Shown here piece by piece: positions 1 through 7,877 of a stretch of 34,383 bases of DNA. Position 1 is the stretch's first letter. Every line of letters begins with the position of its first letter. The translations under genes and the position numbers were made by a program. Origin of the DNA: Kordiimonas aestuarii (GTDB taxonomy: Bacteria > Pseudomonadota > Alphaproteobacteria > Sphingomonadales > Kordiimonadaceae); NCBI RefSeq assembly GCF_025574465.1, contig NZ_JAOBPP010000006.1, positions 1 through 34,383 of the forward strand. Reading direction: 5' to 3'. The notes beneath the pieces were generated by a model. It did no database searches, was not told the origin of the DNA, and saw only the letters and a list, made by a program, of their open reading frames with translations.

Positions 1-18
1 GCTTTTAGGAGGAACACT

Positions 19-2415
19 ATGGCTATTTACACACGTTTCGGTACGGAAAGTAACGATTCGATTTTCGGCACGGCGGATGACGATGTCACGTATGGTGCTG
101 AAGGCAACGATCAGCTTTCTGGCGGTACAGGTAATGACTCGCTTTATGGCGAGGCAGGCAACGACACGCTGACAGGCGGCGCGAACGACGATGAACTGTC
201 GGGCGGCGCAGGCGATGACAGCCTCGTTGGTGGCGACGGTAACGACAATGTTTCCGGCGGTGCGAACGATGATAAGGTATCTGGCAACGGCGGCGACGAT
301 ACAGTCGACGGCGGCGCAGGTAACGACGAAGTTTATGGTGGTCCGGGCGACGACGTTCTGACGGGCGGCACGGGCGACGATACAGTTGACGGCGGTGACG
401 GCGCGGATGACATTTCCGGCGGCAACGGCGACGACAGCCTTATCGGCGGTGAAGGCGATGACACGCTCTCGAGCGGCAATGCCAGCAGCGCTTCCGGCAC
501 AGAGACGATGGACGGCGGCAACGGCGATGACGTCTTCAACGATGGCACAGGCCAGGACGTTGTAGACGGCGGCCTTGGCGACGATACGTTTGTCATCGAC
601 GGTACTATCGACGAGACGACGGACCTGACGGTATCGGGCGGCACGGTCACGATTGACCTTGACGGCGACGGCAACGCTGACACGGTGACGAACGTTGAAG
701 TGTTCCAGGCAGACAACGTAACGATCGACATGGGCTCGAACGACGACGTTAACTTCTCGATCTCGAACAGCCTCTCTGCAGTGGCTGGCGCTTCGGCGAC
801 GGGTTCGAACTACAATGACGACGTTCTGGTTTGGGACGCCTCAGCGGACGCGATTGTCACGACGGCGACCGCGGGTACCGAGTGGGGTATCACGGCGATC
901 AATGGTACGGCAGTTGATTCAAACGGCGACACGGTTGCTGTTGACAACGGCACGATCACCGCGCTTGACACGGACAGCGATGGCAACATCGACAGCATCA
1001 GCTTCAAAGCCTCGACCGCGTTTGCGAACGAAAGCTCGAACGTTGATGATGAGTTCACGATCACGCTGACAGACGTTTCGAACGACGACGTTTCCATCTC
1101 GATGGACGTTACGACAACGGTTGTTGAAGACTATAACTACGATGCGGCTGAAACCGGTTCGACGATCACAGGCGACGCAGACAGCGAAGACTTTGACGGC
1201 GGCAACGGCGACGATCGCTTTGTTGGCAACAACGGCGACGACACCATGGACGGTGGTCTTGGTGACGACACGCTCAACGGCGGCAACGGTGCTGATTCGC
1301 TTAGCGGTGACGCAGGTGATGACGTTATCTGGGCTGGCGCAGGCAACGATGTTGTTGCAGGCGGCAACGGCGACGACACCATTGGTGGCGGTGCTGGTGA
1401 CGACACGATCACCGGTGGTAACGGTTCGAACCTGATCTACGGCGGCACGGGCGATGACAGCATTGCTTCCGGCACGGGCGCGAACACCGATGGTGATTCG
1501 ACTGTCTGGGCTGGTAACGGTGATGACACTGTTACGGGCGGCTACGGCGATGATGTTATCGGTGCTGGCAACGGCAACGACGACGTTGACGGCGGCGACG
1601 GCGACGACACGATCTATGGCGGCGGCGACAGCGGCACGGATGCTCTCCGTGGCGGCGACGGCGACGACCTGATCTTCGGCGGTGCCGGCATCGACACGCT
1701 TTCGGGCAACGCTGGTGACGACACTCTCTGGGGTGGCGACGGCAACGACTTTGCTTATGGCGCGGCCGGTGATGATCTTATCTGGGCTGGTGCAGGTGCC
1801 GACGTGGTTACCGGTCAGCTTGGTGACGACACCATCTGGGGCGGTGCAGGCAATGACACGCTGAACGGCAACGAAGGCGCGGACGTGATCAACGGCGGCG
1901 CTGGTGTTGACAGCGTGATGGGTGACGCAGGCAACGATACGCTTGACGGCGGTGCTGGTGACGACGTTGTGGCCGGTGGTGCCAACAATGACGTTGTTTC
2001 CGGTGGTGACGGCAACGATGACCTGTCTGGCGATGCTGGTAACGACACACTGAACGGCGATGCCGGTGACGATACGCTCACGGGTGGCGCAGGTAACGAT
2101 GTGATGTATGGCGGTGCCGGTGACGACGAGTTCACCAGCGATGCTGGCAGCGACACGCTTGATGGCGGAGCCGGTGCAGATACGTTCATCTTCAGCGCGG
2201 GCCATGGCAACGACGTCATCAACGGCTTCAACGTTGATGAGGATACGCTTGACCTGACGGCGATCACCTCGATTACCGAACTGGACGACCTCGAGATGAT
2301 CGATACGTCGCTCAACGGTACAAGTGGTGTGTTGCTGACCACCAGTGATGACGAATCGATCTTCGTGGCAGGCGTTACCTCCGCTGAGATCGTGGTGGCG
2401 ATCGATATCGCATAA
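19..2415 (+). CDS. RTX calcium-binding repeat protein, S-layer/matrix-like, copy A
   Basis: This 798-aa secreted protein is built mainly of glycine/aspartate nonapeptide repeats of the GGxG(N/D)Dxhx type, which bind calcium and fold into a parallel beta-roll outside the cell. Repeat block 1 covers about residues 12-195. A non-repeat, Thr/Val-rich and probably beta-rich domain spans about 196-390, and repeat block 2 spans about 391-720. The last ~75 residues contain a GHGNDVINGF-type motif and a hydrophobic, uncharged end, as expected of an uncleaved C-terminal type I secretion signal. No N-terminal signal peptide, toxin, lipase or protease domain is visible. The protein is extremely acidic, with only five Lys/Arg and no Cys. 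By hand it has 15 Asn-X-Ser/Thr sites. AGGAGG at 7-12 lies 6 nt before the ATG. The exporter at 14336-17511 is the obvious partner. A surface-layer or biofilm-matrix role is inferred; a calcium-binding adhesin is the alternative. Confidence 0.93.
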   Translation: MAIYTRFGTESNDSIFGTADDDVTYGAEGNDQLSGGTGNDSLYGEAGNDTLTGGANDDELSGGAGDDSLVGGDGNDNVSGGANDDKVSGNGGDDTVDGGAGNDEVYGGPGDDVLTGGTGDDTVDGGDGADDISGGNGDDSLIGGEGDDTLSSGNASSASGTETMDGGNGDDVFNDGTGQDVVDGGLGDDTFVIDGTIDETTDLTVSGGTVTIDLDGDGNADTVTNVEVFQADNVTIDMGSNDDVNFSISNSLSAVAGASATGSNYNDDVLVWDASADAIVTTATAGTEWGITAINGTAVDSNGDTVAVDNGTITALDTDSDGNIDSISFKASTAFANESSNVDDEFTITLTDVSNDDVSISMDVTTTVVEDYNYDAAETGSTITGDADSEDFDGGNGDDRFVGNNGDDTMDGGLGDDTLNGGNGADSLSGDAGDDVIWAGAGNDVVAGGNGDDTIGGGAGDDTITGGNGSNLIYGGTGDDSIASGTGANTDGDSTVWAGNGDDTVTGGYGDDVIGAGNGNDDVDGGDGDDTIYGGGDSGTDALRGGDGDDLIFGGAGIDTLSGNAGDDTLWGGDGNDFAYGAAGDDLIWAGAGADVVTGQLGDDTIWGGAGNDTLNGNEGADVINGGAGVDSVMGDAGNDTLDGGAGDDVVAGGANNDVVSGGDGNDDLSGDAGNDTLNGDAGDDTLTGGAGNDVMYGGAGDDEFTSDAGSDTLDGGAGADTFIFSAGHGNDVINGFNVDEDTLDLTAITSITELDDLEMIDTSLNGTSGVLLTTSDDESIFVAGVTSAEIVVAIDIA

Positions 2416-2445
2416 GCCATCTCGGTAATAAGCACCAAGAAAACT

Positions 2446-2475
2446 GGGGGAGCCAACCGGCTCCCCCTTTTTGTT
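2446..2475 (+). terminator. Rho-independent terminator of RTX copy A
   Basis: A perfect 9-bp stem, GGGGGAGCC (2446-2454) and GGCTCCCCC (2459-2467), closes an AACC loop and is followed by TTTTTG. It lies 31 nt after the RTX stop codon and should separate the highly expressed RTX gene from the downstream glycosyltransferases. Confidence 0.93.
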
Positions 2476-2557
2476 TGACGTTGAAGGCCCCATGGTCGCA
2501 GGCGTCGTAAACCGTTGAAATCTTTCTGTTTGTATCGCGCCTGACAAGTTGATACTC

Positions 2558-3634
2558 ATGAAACCTCAACCTTGGCGGAGGGAAGTGGGCTGTTTGGTGA
2601 ATACTCGATACGATCATAAAGCTCTGGATTTCGATCCCCGCGTCGACGTTGCCTGTGCAGCAGCCACTTCGTGCGATGAGGTTGGGTTCGACACTATTTT
2701 GCAGGTCTATCACCACGACTGGCATGGCATCGCAAGTGCAAGTGCCGCCCTGCCCGGGCGCAAACTGCGCCTAGATGCCAACCTTCTTGACGAAGCCGCT
2801 TTTCAGGTTGTTCTCCGTTTTGTGGAGAGCGAAATGATCCGGGTCGTGTGTTTCCAGGGCTTCTCGGAAGCGGCAGAAGGCTTGTTGCGCTACCTCAAAA
2901 CACACACCGGCGACGCCGTGCGCTTTTATGCTGTCAGCCATGTCACCTCCACCCAGTTTCAGGCTCCTTTTGAAATCCGGATGTTGGCCGCGCTTCGGCG
3001 CTGCCGCACAGAAGGTGTGCTGGCGGCGATCGGAAGCGTGAAACCTCACTTCCATGAGGTGATGCCCGAGACATGGCGGCCCACGCTCATTAACTTTTGC
3101 CCAAAGGCGGTTTCTAAGCTTGCGCCTGTGCCAGGCCGGGTTTTCATCCCTCTCGAAAATCATTGGCGCAAAGGGCTTTACACCAACCTCCTCGCGGCGC
3201 TGCGGGTAGAAGAAACCAGCGAAATCCGATGTGTCCATGAACCACGGCACCTTGAAGCGCTGGAAGACCTGCAGCGGGTGACGGTCACGGGGTTTCTGCC
3301 GCGCGCGGACATCAGGGAGGAAATGGCCAGAGCCGAGGTGGTAATGAATGTGTCGTTGGCGGAATGTCAGCCCATGACGCAATTGGAGGCGTATGCGCTT
3401 GGCAGGCCATGTTTGACCGGGCCGCTTGGGATCGGGGAGTTTGCAGATGATGCAATTACGAAGCTCTGCACGGTCGAACATACCGACACGCCCCACGGGA
3501 TTATTGCGAAGCTGAAGGCGCTTTACGCTATTTGGCGGCGGGACCCGGATGCCATGCTGCAAATGACACAAGAGCATGTCATGCGGCGTAATACGCTGGC
3601 AGCGAGCCGGTACAACGAGTTTTTCAGTCTTTAG
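2558..3634 (+). CDS. Glycosyltransferase, GT4-type (GT-B fold)
   Basis: Cytoplasmic sugar transferase of about 358 aa. The recognisable part is the C-terminal half: a Rossmann-like donor domain containing 'AECQPMTQLEAYALGRP', which fits the E-x7-E nucleotide-sugar signature of retaining GT4 enzymes. The N-terminal half is poorly conserved, as expected of an acceptor domain, and no membrane segment is visible. The start is uncertain. ATG 2558 is chosen, but TTG 2549 is in frame upstream and GTG 2597 is downstream. None has an ideal Shine-Dalgarno; GGAGG at 2577-2581 lies 15 nt before GTG 2597. Only ~80 nt separate it from the RTX terminator, and its stop is 3 nt before the next gene's start, so the two are probably translated together. 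Donor and acceptor are unknown. Confidence 0.8.
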   Translation: MKPQPWRREVGCLVNTRYDHKALDFDPRVDVACAAATSCDEVGFDTILQVYHHDWHGIASASAALPGRKLRLDANLLDEAAFQVVLRFVESEMIRVVCFQGFSEAAEGLLRYLKTHTGDAVRFYAVSHVTSTQFQAPFEIRMLAALRRCRTEGVLAAIGSVKPHFHEVMPETWRPTLINFCPKAVSKLAPVPGRVFIPLENHWRKGLYTNLLAALRVEETSEIRCVHEPRHLEALEDLQRVTVTGFLPRADIREEMARAEVVMNVSLAECQPMTQLEAYALGRPCLTGPLGIGEFADDAITKLCTVEHTDTPHGIIAKLKALYAIWRRDPDAMLQMTQEHVMRRNTLAASRYNEFFSL

Positions 3635-3637
3635 GGC

Positions 3638-6043
3638 ATGCACATGGTTACGGTTTGTTTTGTCACTAACGAAATTTTCCCCCTCAACAAGGGCGGGATT
3701 GGCCGGCTGCTGTATAATATTGCCTGCGAAAATCACGCAAGTGCCTCGCCCGTTCATATTCATTTCCTGATGGTCTGGCAACCGGAGGACATACAGCGCG
3801 AAATACGTGCGGTGTTTGAAGGTCTTGCTGAAATCCATTTCTGTCCGCTGTCAGGCTTGAACCACGGTGGCTGGGTTGCGGAATTTGAGCGCAGCAACGA
3901 ACTGCGCTGGCACTATGGCCACGCCTATCGTCATTCGCTAATGCTTTATGCCGCGCTTCGGCAATTTGAAGACAAGCTTGGCTACGGCTTCGATTATATT
4001 GAATTTCCGGATTTTGGCGGATGGGCGCTGGCAACCATGGAAGCCAAGGCAGCGGGGCTTGCGTTCGCTGACGGCCGTATTGCGGTCCGCCTGCACTCCA
4101 CCGGGGGCATCGTGACGGCTCACCAGCCGTTTTATGAAAAAGTCGGGCACTGGACCGGCTGTATTGAGGACATGGAATATCTGTGCCTTGATAAGGCGGA
4201 CCTTGTTGTCGGGCATTTGCCCAAAATTGCCGATTTCAACCAACGGCATTACGGCTTTTCTGACGCCTGGCGTTCCGCAGTTCATATTGAGTTACCGCCA
4301 ATCAACCTGACCCCGGAAGAGGACGGCATTACTTTTGTGCGCCCGCAAGGTGACCGGGATTTTATTTTTTCGTCGCGCCTGCAGCCTTTCAAGCAGCCAG
4401 ACCTCTTTATCAAGGCAGCGCTCTATTTCCTGCAGGAGACGCCATCATATCAGGGGCGCTTCAGGCTCATTTCCTACGGTTGGGACGATGATTATGTTGA
4501 CTGGCTGGGAAGCCTTATCCCTGCCCACCGTCGCGACAGGATATTGATTGAAACTGACGTGAGCAGCAGTGATCGCCTTGCCGCTATCAGTGCCGGTATT
4601 GTCGTCATTCCGTCCAATTACGAAAGTCTTTGCCTGTTTGCTTTTGAGGCGTCGCAGCTTTCAGGGGCGGTTATTTTGAACGGCGAGTGCCTTGCCTTTA
4701 CCGAGCGGGATCTATGGCAGGATGGCGTGAATTGTCTGCTGTTTGACGGCGGCGCCAGGGGGCTGGCGCAAACCATGCGCAAGGCGCTTGAGACACAAAG
4801 CCTGTCGCCAGTGACCTACGCCGCGACCACGCCCTACTGGCTGCTGCCGCCCAAGACAGGGCCGGAGAAAACGCCTGGTGATGCTACGCTATCCATCCTC
4901 GCCTTCGGTGCTGCGGACCTACCTTCGGCAGCGCAGCGGTGCGCCACGCTCGCCACGTTTGTCGGGGCAGGGCACAGGGCAACGATGCTGTTGCCTGATG
5001 CGTGGCAGGGGCAACTGACATTGCCGGATGGCGTGTCGGTTTACTGGTGCCCTGGGGACGATGTGTGGCCCGAGGACATGGCGGGTTTGCTGGAGGATAT
5101 GACAGGGCTGGTTACCATCTGGCCGCAGGATACAGAGGTTGACCCCGCCTATATTGACCGCGCCGTGCGTGCCCTGAACGCCGACCCCGGACTTGTGGCC
5201 TATGGTTCGCACGCTGTCGTCCGCACAGGTGAGCGCCAGGCGGTGAGGGTATATAGCGGCGGCGCGGCAGCTGCGGCCGTGTTGTCATCTGATGTCCTGC
5301 CGCCGGGGGCCGTGCTGCGCACGGATGCGGTGCAGCGGCTTGTCGCGACGGGCCAGGCCTTGACCTCACCCGAGAAAGACCATTGGTACACGGTGCTGTG
5401 CCGACGCCTCGCGCTTGAGAGCGCCAAAATGGTGATAGAGCCAGCCACCTCAATTACCCTCGCTGGCAGCCAGCTTCGCGAGAAGGGTGACCCGGTCGTC
5501 GATAATGCTGTAATTGAACGATATATCAACGAGACGCAGGGCCGCAGGCTCCGGTATTTGCCTGGTTTGATGTTAAAGTCCCTGCCTGCCCTTCCGGTGA
5601 CCAACACCCAGTTGGATCTCAGTCATGCGCTGCGCGGAGCGAAGCAGGTTTGCCCTGACGAGGGTATGCTGGACTGGCAGCCGGTTGCCTACCGCATGAA
5701 AGAGCGTGCCCTGCAGATACACCCCCTGGCCGATGCGCGGGTCGTGGCCGCGCTGCCGATATGCGCCGCCGATATGTTTAGCGGGGTGTCAGTGCGCTTG
5801 CGTCACTATGGCGAAGGCAACCCGGGGGTCGATTTTCGCCTGTTCTGCGGAGACGAGCCCGACTGGAGCAGCGCGGTCAGCCGCACCGACTGGCTAACTA
5901 TCATGCCGGGCGAAGGTCGGGAGCTAACCCTTCACAGGGGTGACAACACGCATTTTGAGAGTGTCTTTATCGAAGCAAGACCAACAGACGGTGTCGATGT
6001 CAGCTATGCGTGGACATTTGTTGACCGGCTGTGGACCCACTAG
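3638..6043 (+). CDS. Large GT4-type glycosyltransferase with uncharacterised C-terminal half
   Basis: This 801-aa protein begins with a GT4 acceptor-domain signature (the NEIFPLNKGGIGRLLYNIA stretch near residues 11-29, resembling the usual 'P..GGiarh...LA' start). It continues through a donor domain with 'NYESLCLFAFE', an intact E-x7-E motif, to about residue 390. Residues ~400-640 look like a degenerate second nucleotide-sugar-type fold ('TEVDPAYIDRAVRALNADPG' resembles the middle of GT2 enzymes but lacks a clear DxD). Residues ~670-801 look beta-rich and may be a sugar- or protein-binding domain. No signal peptide or membrane segment is seen. ATG 3638 follows the previous stop by 3 nt; ATG 3644 is an alternative. 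The 3' end overlaps the converging gene by 4 bp. Substrates are unknown. Confidence 0.82.
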   Translation: MHMVTVCFVTNEIFPLNKGGIGRLLYNIACENHASASPVHIHFLMVWQPEDIQREIRAVFEGLAEIHFCPLSGLNHGGWVAEFERSNELRWHYGHAYRHSLMLYAALRQFEDKLGYGFDYIEFPDFGGWALATMEAKAAGLAFADGRIAVRLHSTGGIVTAHQPFYEKVGHWTGCIEDMEYLCLDKADLVVGHLPKIADFNQRHYGFSDAWRSAVHIELPPINLTPEEDGITFVRPQGDRDFIFSSRLQPFKQPDLFIKAALYFLQETPSYQGRFRLISYGWDDDYVDWLGSLIPAHRRDRILIETDVSSSDRLAAISAGIVVIPSNYESLCLFAFEASQLSGAVILNGECLAFTERDLWQDGVNCLLFDGGARGLAQTMRKALETQSLSPVTYAATTPYWLLPPKTGPEKTPGDATLSILAFGAADLPSAAQRCATLATFVGAGHRATMLLPDAWQGQLTLPDGVSVYWCPGDDVWPEDMAGLLEDMTGLVTIWPQDTEVDPAYIDRAVRALNADPGLVAYGSHAVVRTGERQAVRVYSGGAAAAAVLSSDVLPPGAVLRTDAVQRLVATGQALTSPEKDHWYTVLCRRLALESAKMVIEPATSITLAGSQLREKGDPVVDNAVIERYINETQGRRLRYLPGLMLKSLPALPVTNTQLDLSHALRGAKQVCPDEGMLDWQPVAYRMKERALQIHPLADARVVAALPICAADMFSGVSVRLRHYGEGNPGVDFRLFCGDEPDWSSAVSRTDWLTIMPGEGRELTLHRGDNTHFESVFIEARPTDGVDVSYAWTFVDRLWTH

Positions 6044-7701
6044 CGCCGGACAGCGGCGATGATGTGAGACAGGTTATCGCAGAGCGCCCGCGCGGAATAG
6101 TCGCGTGCAGCCCTTTCCGCTGCTTTGGCACCCATCAGAGGCAGAGCCTTTGGCGCGCCTAGATATGGGGCGAGCTTATCGGGCCAGTCCTGCCAGCGCT
6201 CACACAGAATGCCGTCAATTCCGTCGTTGATAACCTGCCTGAAGCCCTGCGTATGACTGGCAATCGTGGGGACGCCAAACATGGCAGCTTCCAGCCACTT
6301 GATCGCGCTTTTGCAATCATTGAATGGCGACGAAGCTAGCGGTGCCAGGTTGATATCGGCCTCAGAGAGTGCAGCCCAGTAAGCCGTGCGGTCGCGGAAG
6401 GCAAGCGTTTCGACGCGGTCATCAAATGGTCGCAGGCAGGCGGGCAGGTCCATATGCCCTGCGAGGGCAAGATGAAGGGTGTCATGGTGCGCCAGAAGCG
6501 GGACAAGCGCCTCTTTGGCCATGTGGGCAAAGTCATCTTGGTGGGCTTTCGTGCCGCTGCCGTAAAACAGCACCAGCTTATTACCCTTATTGTGTTGTCG
6601 CATTGGAATGGCCTCGATCGCACGCTGGTGAGTGCCATCGAGGCCATTGGGGTGGACGAATACACGGTCATGACCCAGCACGCCTTTCATGGCGGCAGCG
6701 AGCGGTGCCGTCGAGGCAATGGCATGATCACAACCGGCCAGTGCTGCGGCGTAGGCCGGCGGCAAAATCTCAAGTTCGGCATATTCCTCGGCAGGGAAGG
6801 CGATGCCATAGTCACGGCGCGCGGACGGGAAGGCTTGCGCGTCGAATAGAAGGTCGTCGATCTCATATACCACGGGGATGCCGCGTGCTTTGGTGGCGGT
6901 TATCATCTCATGCAGCCGCGGTGTAAGCGGCAGGCGATACACGATCAGGATGTCAAAGTTGTCCATCGCGGCGATAAGGCGAGCATCGTCCGCAAGCTTG
7001 AAAAGCGCTACATCCACGCCAATAAGGCGGCATTGTTCCTGCTTCTGTTCAACCCTGTAGTGCAGGCACTGAGGCAATGAAAAGTCACCAACAATCGCAA
7101 TGCGTCCGCCCGCCTTGCCTGCGGTTGGCGTAGCCGCCGGGGCGGCGTTTCCCACGGGAGGCAAGCTTGAAAGTGCGGCCTGCATGATGGCCAGTCCCTG
7201 CCGGCGTTTACCAGCCAGGGCGGCGGCAACCGCTTTTTCCTTTTCCGTGCCAAATCTGAGCCGACACATGTGGCGGTTGAGCATATCCAGCCAGTCGCTC
7301 TGGCGTAGCTGTGCAAGGTGCAGATCGACAGCATCAAGGCCGTCGTATAGCAGCGCGAGCTGTGCGATGTCCTCCTGTCCGGCGTCGCTGTAAGCGGACA
7401 GGAGTGCCTGTGCCTTGTCATATCCGCCGGGCTGAAAGGCTGCGTCAGGCAGATCAAAGAGGTATGGCTTGTTTTTGTCCGTCCGGGTTAGTCGGCCGCA
7501 AAGGTGACCGTCGAGATAAAGTGACACCCAAAGCGGGCCAAAAACTACAACGGCGAAGACGTTTTTGCCCGTCGTCGGGGTTCCTGTATTTAGTGTGATA
7601 ATACCCTCTTTGGTGGTGAGGGGGTGGTCCAGGTCATAAGGTATTGCCAGCTGTCCATAAAAAACGGGAATTTTCTTTGGAAAAAAGCTATGGAGAGGCA
7701 T
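6040..7701 (-). CDS. Glycosyltransferase (GT4-like, KSxIKxxE subgroup)
   Basis: A soluble protein of about 553 aa from the chosen start. The C-terminal ~350 residues form a GT-B glycosyltransferase: 'GRIAIVGDFSLPQCLHYRV', then 'VVYEIDDLLFD', 'FYGSGTKAHQDDF', and 'FNDCKSAIKWLEAAMFGVPTI', a pattern of GT4-like enzymes of surface-glycan loci in which the usual first Glu is replaced. The N-terminal ~110 residues are beta-rich and unrecognised. The frame extends to GTG 7857, but I prefer ATG 7701. It has AGGG 7 nt upstream. The extra 52 codons are rich in ATA, TTA and AGA unlike the rest, and a perfect TATAAT lies in them on this strand. With GTG 7857 only ~20 nt would separate two divergent genes. 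The gene converges on the previous one with a 4-bp overlap. Confidence 0.8.
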   Translation of the reverse strand: MPLHSFFPKKIPVFYGQLAIPYDLDHPLTTKEGIITLNTGTPTTGKNVFAVVVFGPLWVSLYLDGHLCGRLTRTDKNKPYLFDLPDAAFQPGGYDKAQALLSAYSDAGQEDIAQLALLYDGLDAVDLHLAQLRQSDWLDMLNRHMCRLRFGTEKEKAVAAALAGKRRQGLAIMQAALSSLPPVGNAAPAATPTAGKAGGRIAIVGDFSLPQCLHYRVEQKQEQCRLIGVDVALFKLADDARLIAAMDNFDILIVYRLPLTPRLHEMITATKARGIPVVYEIDDLLFDAQAFPSARRDYGIAFPAEEYAELEILPPAYAAALAGCDHAIASTAPLAAAMKGVLGHDRVFVHPNGLDGTHQRAIEAIPMRQHNKGNKLVLFYGSGTKAHQDDFAHMAKEALVPLLAHHDTLHLALAGHMDLPACLRPFDDRVETLAFRDRTAYWAALSEADINLAPLASSPFNDCKSAIKWLEAAMFGVPTIASHTQGFRQVINDGIDGILCERWQDWPDKLAPYLGAPKALPLMGAKAAERAARDYSARALCDNLSHIIAAVRR

Positions 7702-7798
7702 AGAAAGACCCTGATTGAACGTAATGATGGGCGCGACTGTAATTGGTAATCTGATGTAAATCCAATTTTGGGTGATGACCGATGTTATGCCAGGGTCA

Positions 7799-7804
7799 AT
7801 TATA
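7799..7804 (-). promoter_or_regulatory. -10 element for the reverse glycosyltransferase
   Basis: Read on the minus strand this is a perfect TATAAT in an AT-rich stretch, about 97 nt before ATG 7701. The -35 region is weak: TTGCTC with 19-nt spacing is the best match. It is the main argument that the reverse gene starts at 7701 and not at 7857. Confidence 0.45.
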
Positions 7805-7840
7805 TGGCCCCATAAGTTTATTTGAGCAAAGATTTGATGC

Positions 7841-7857
7841 GTGTCGCTGATCGACAC
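7841..7857. promoter_or_regulatory. Perfect 6-bp inverted repeat in the divergent intergenic region
   Basis: GTGTCG (7841-7846) and CGACAC (7852-7857) flank CTGAT. The element lies 20 nt before ATG 7878. It could be an operator for the divergent pair or a hairpin in the leader of the large forward gene. A 6-bp palindrome can occur by chance. Confidence 0.3.
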
Positions 7858-7877
7858 TGCCGCAGAAAGTGGGATTT

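Larger units (their letters stand above)
1..2475 (+). repeat. Long direct repeat, left copy (whole RTX gene unit)
   Basis: This unit matches 31909-34383 at a constant offset of 31,908. The encoded proteins are identical, and the alternative-frame and antisense reading frames inside the unit also match, which argues for nucleotide identity and not merely protein identity. The unit starts 18 nt before the ATG, just ahead of the Shine-Dalgarno, and stops just after the terminator T-tract. Both outer limits coincide with the window edges, so the true repeat length outside the window is unknown. Confidence 0.95.

Noticed and set aside
1200..2100. Short periodic DNA repeats resembling a CRISPR or tandem satellite
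   Set aside because: The 27-nt periodicity is fully explained by RTX nonapeptide codons in an open reading frame.
2446..2475. Terminator hairpin as a transposon end or attachment site
   Set aside because: A stem plus T-tract directly after a stop codon is a standard terminator, and no transposase or integrase is in the window.
919..2559. 546-codon antisense frame, with a matching one at 32827-34113, plus several others inside the RTX genes
   Set aside because: They are complements of the Gly/Asp-rich repeat codons, giving Val/Ala/Thr or Pro/Ser low-complexity proteins without plausible starts or ribosome sites.
5100..5300. Second active GT2 domain in the 801-aa glycosyltransferase
   Set aside because: Only a vague resemblance is seen, with no DxD or ED motif, so it is recorded as degenerate or unknown.
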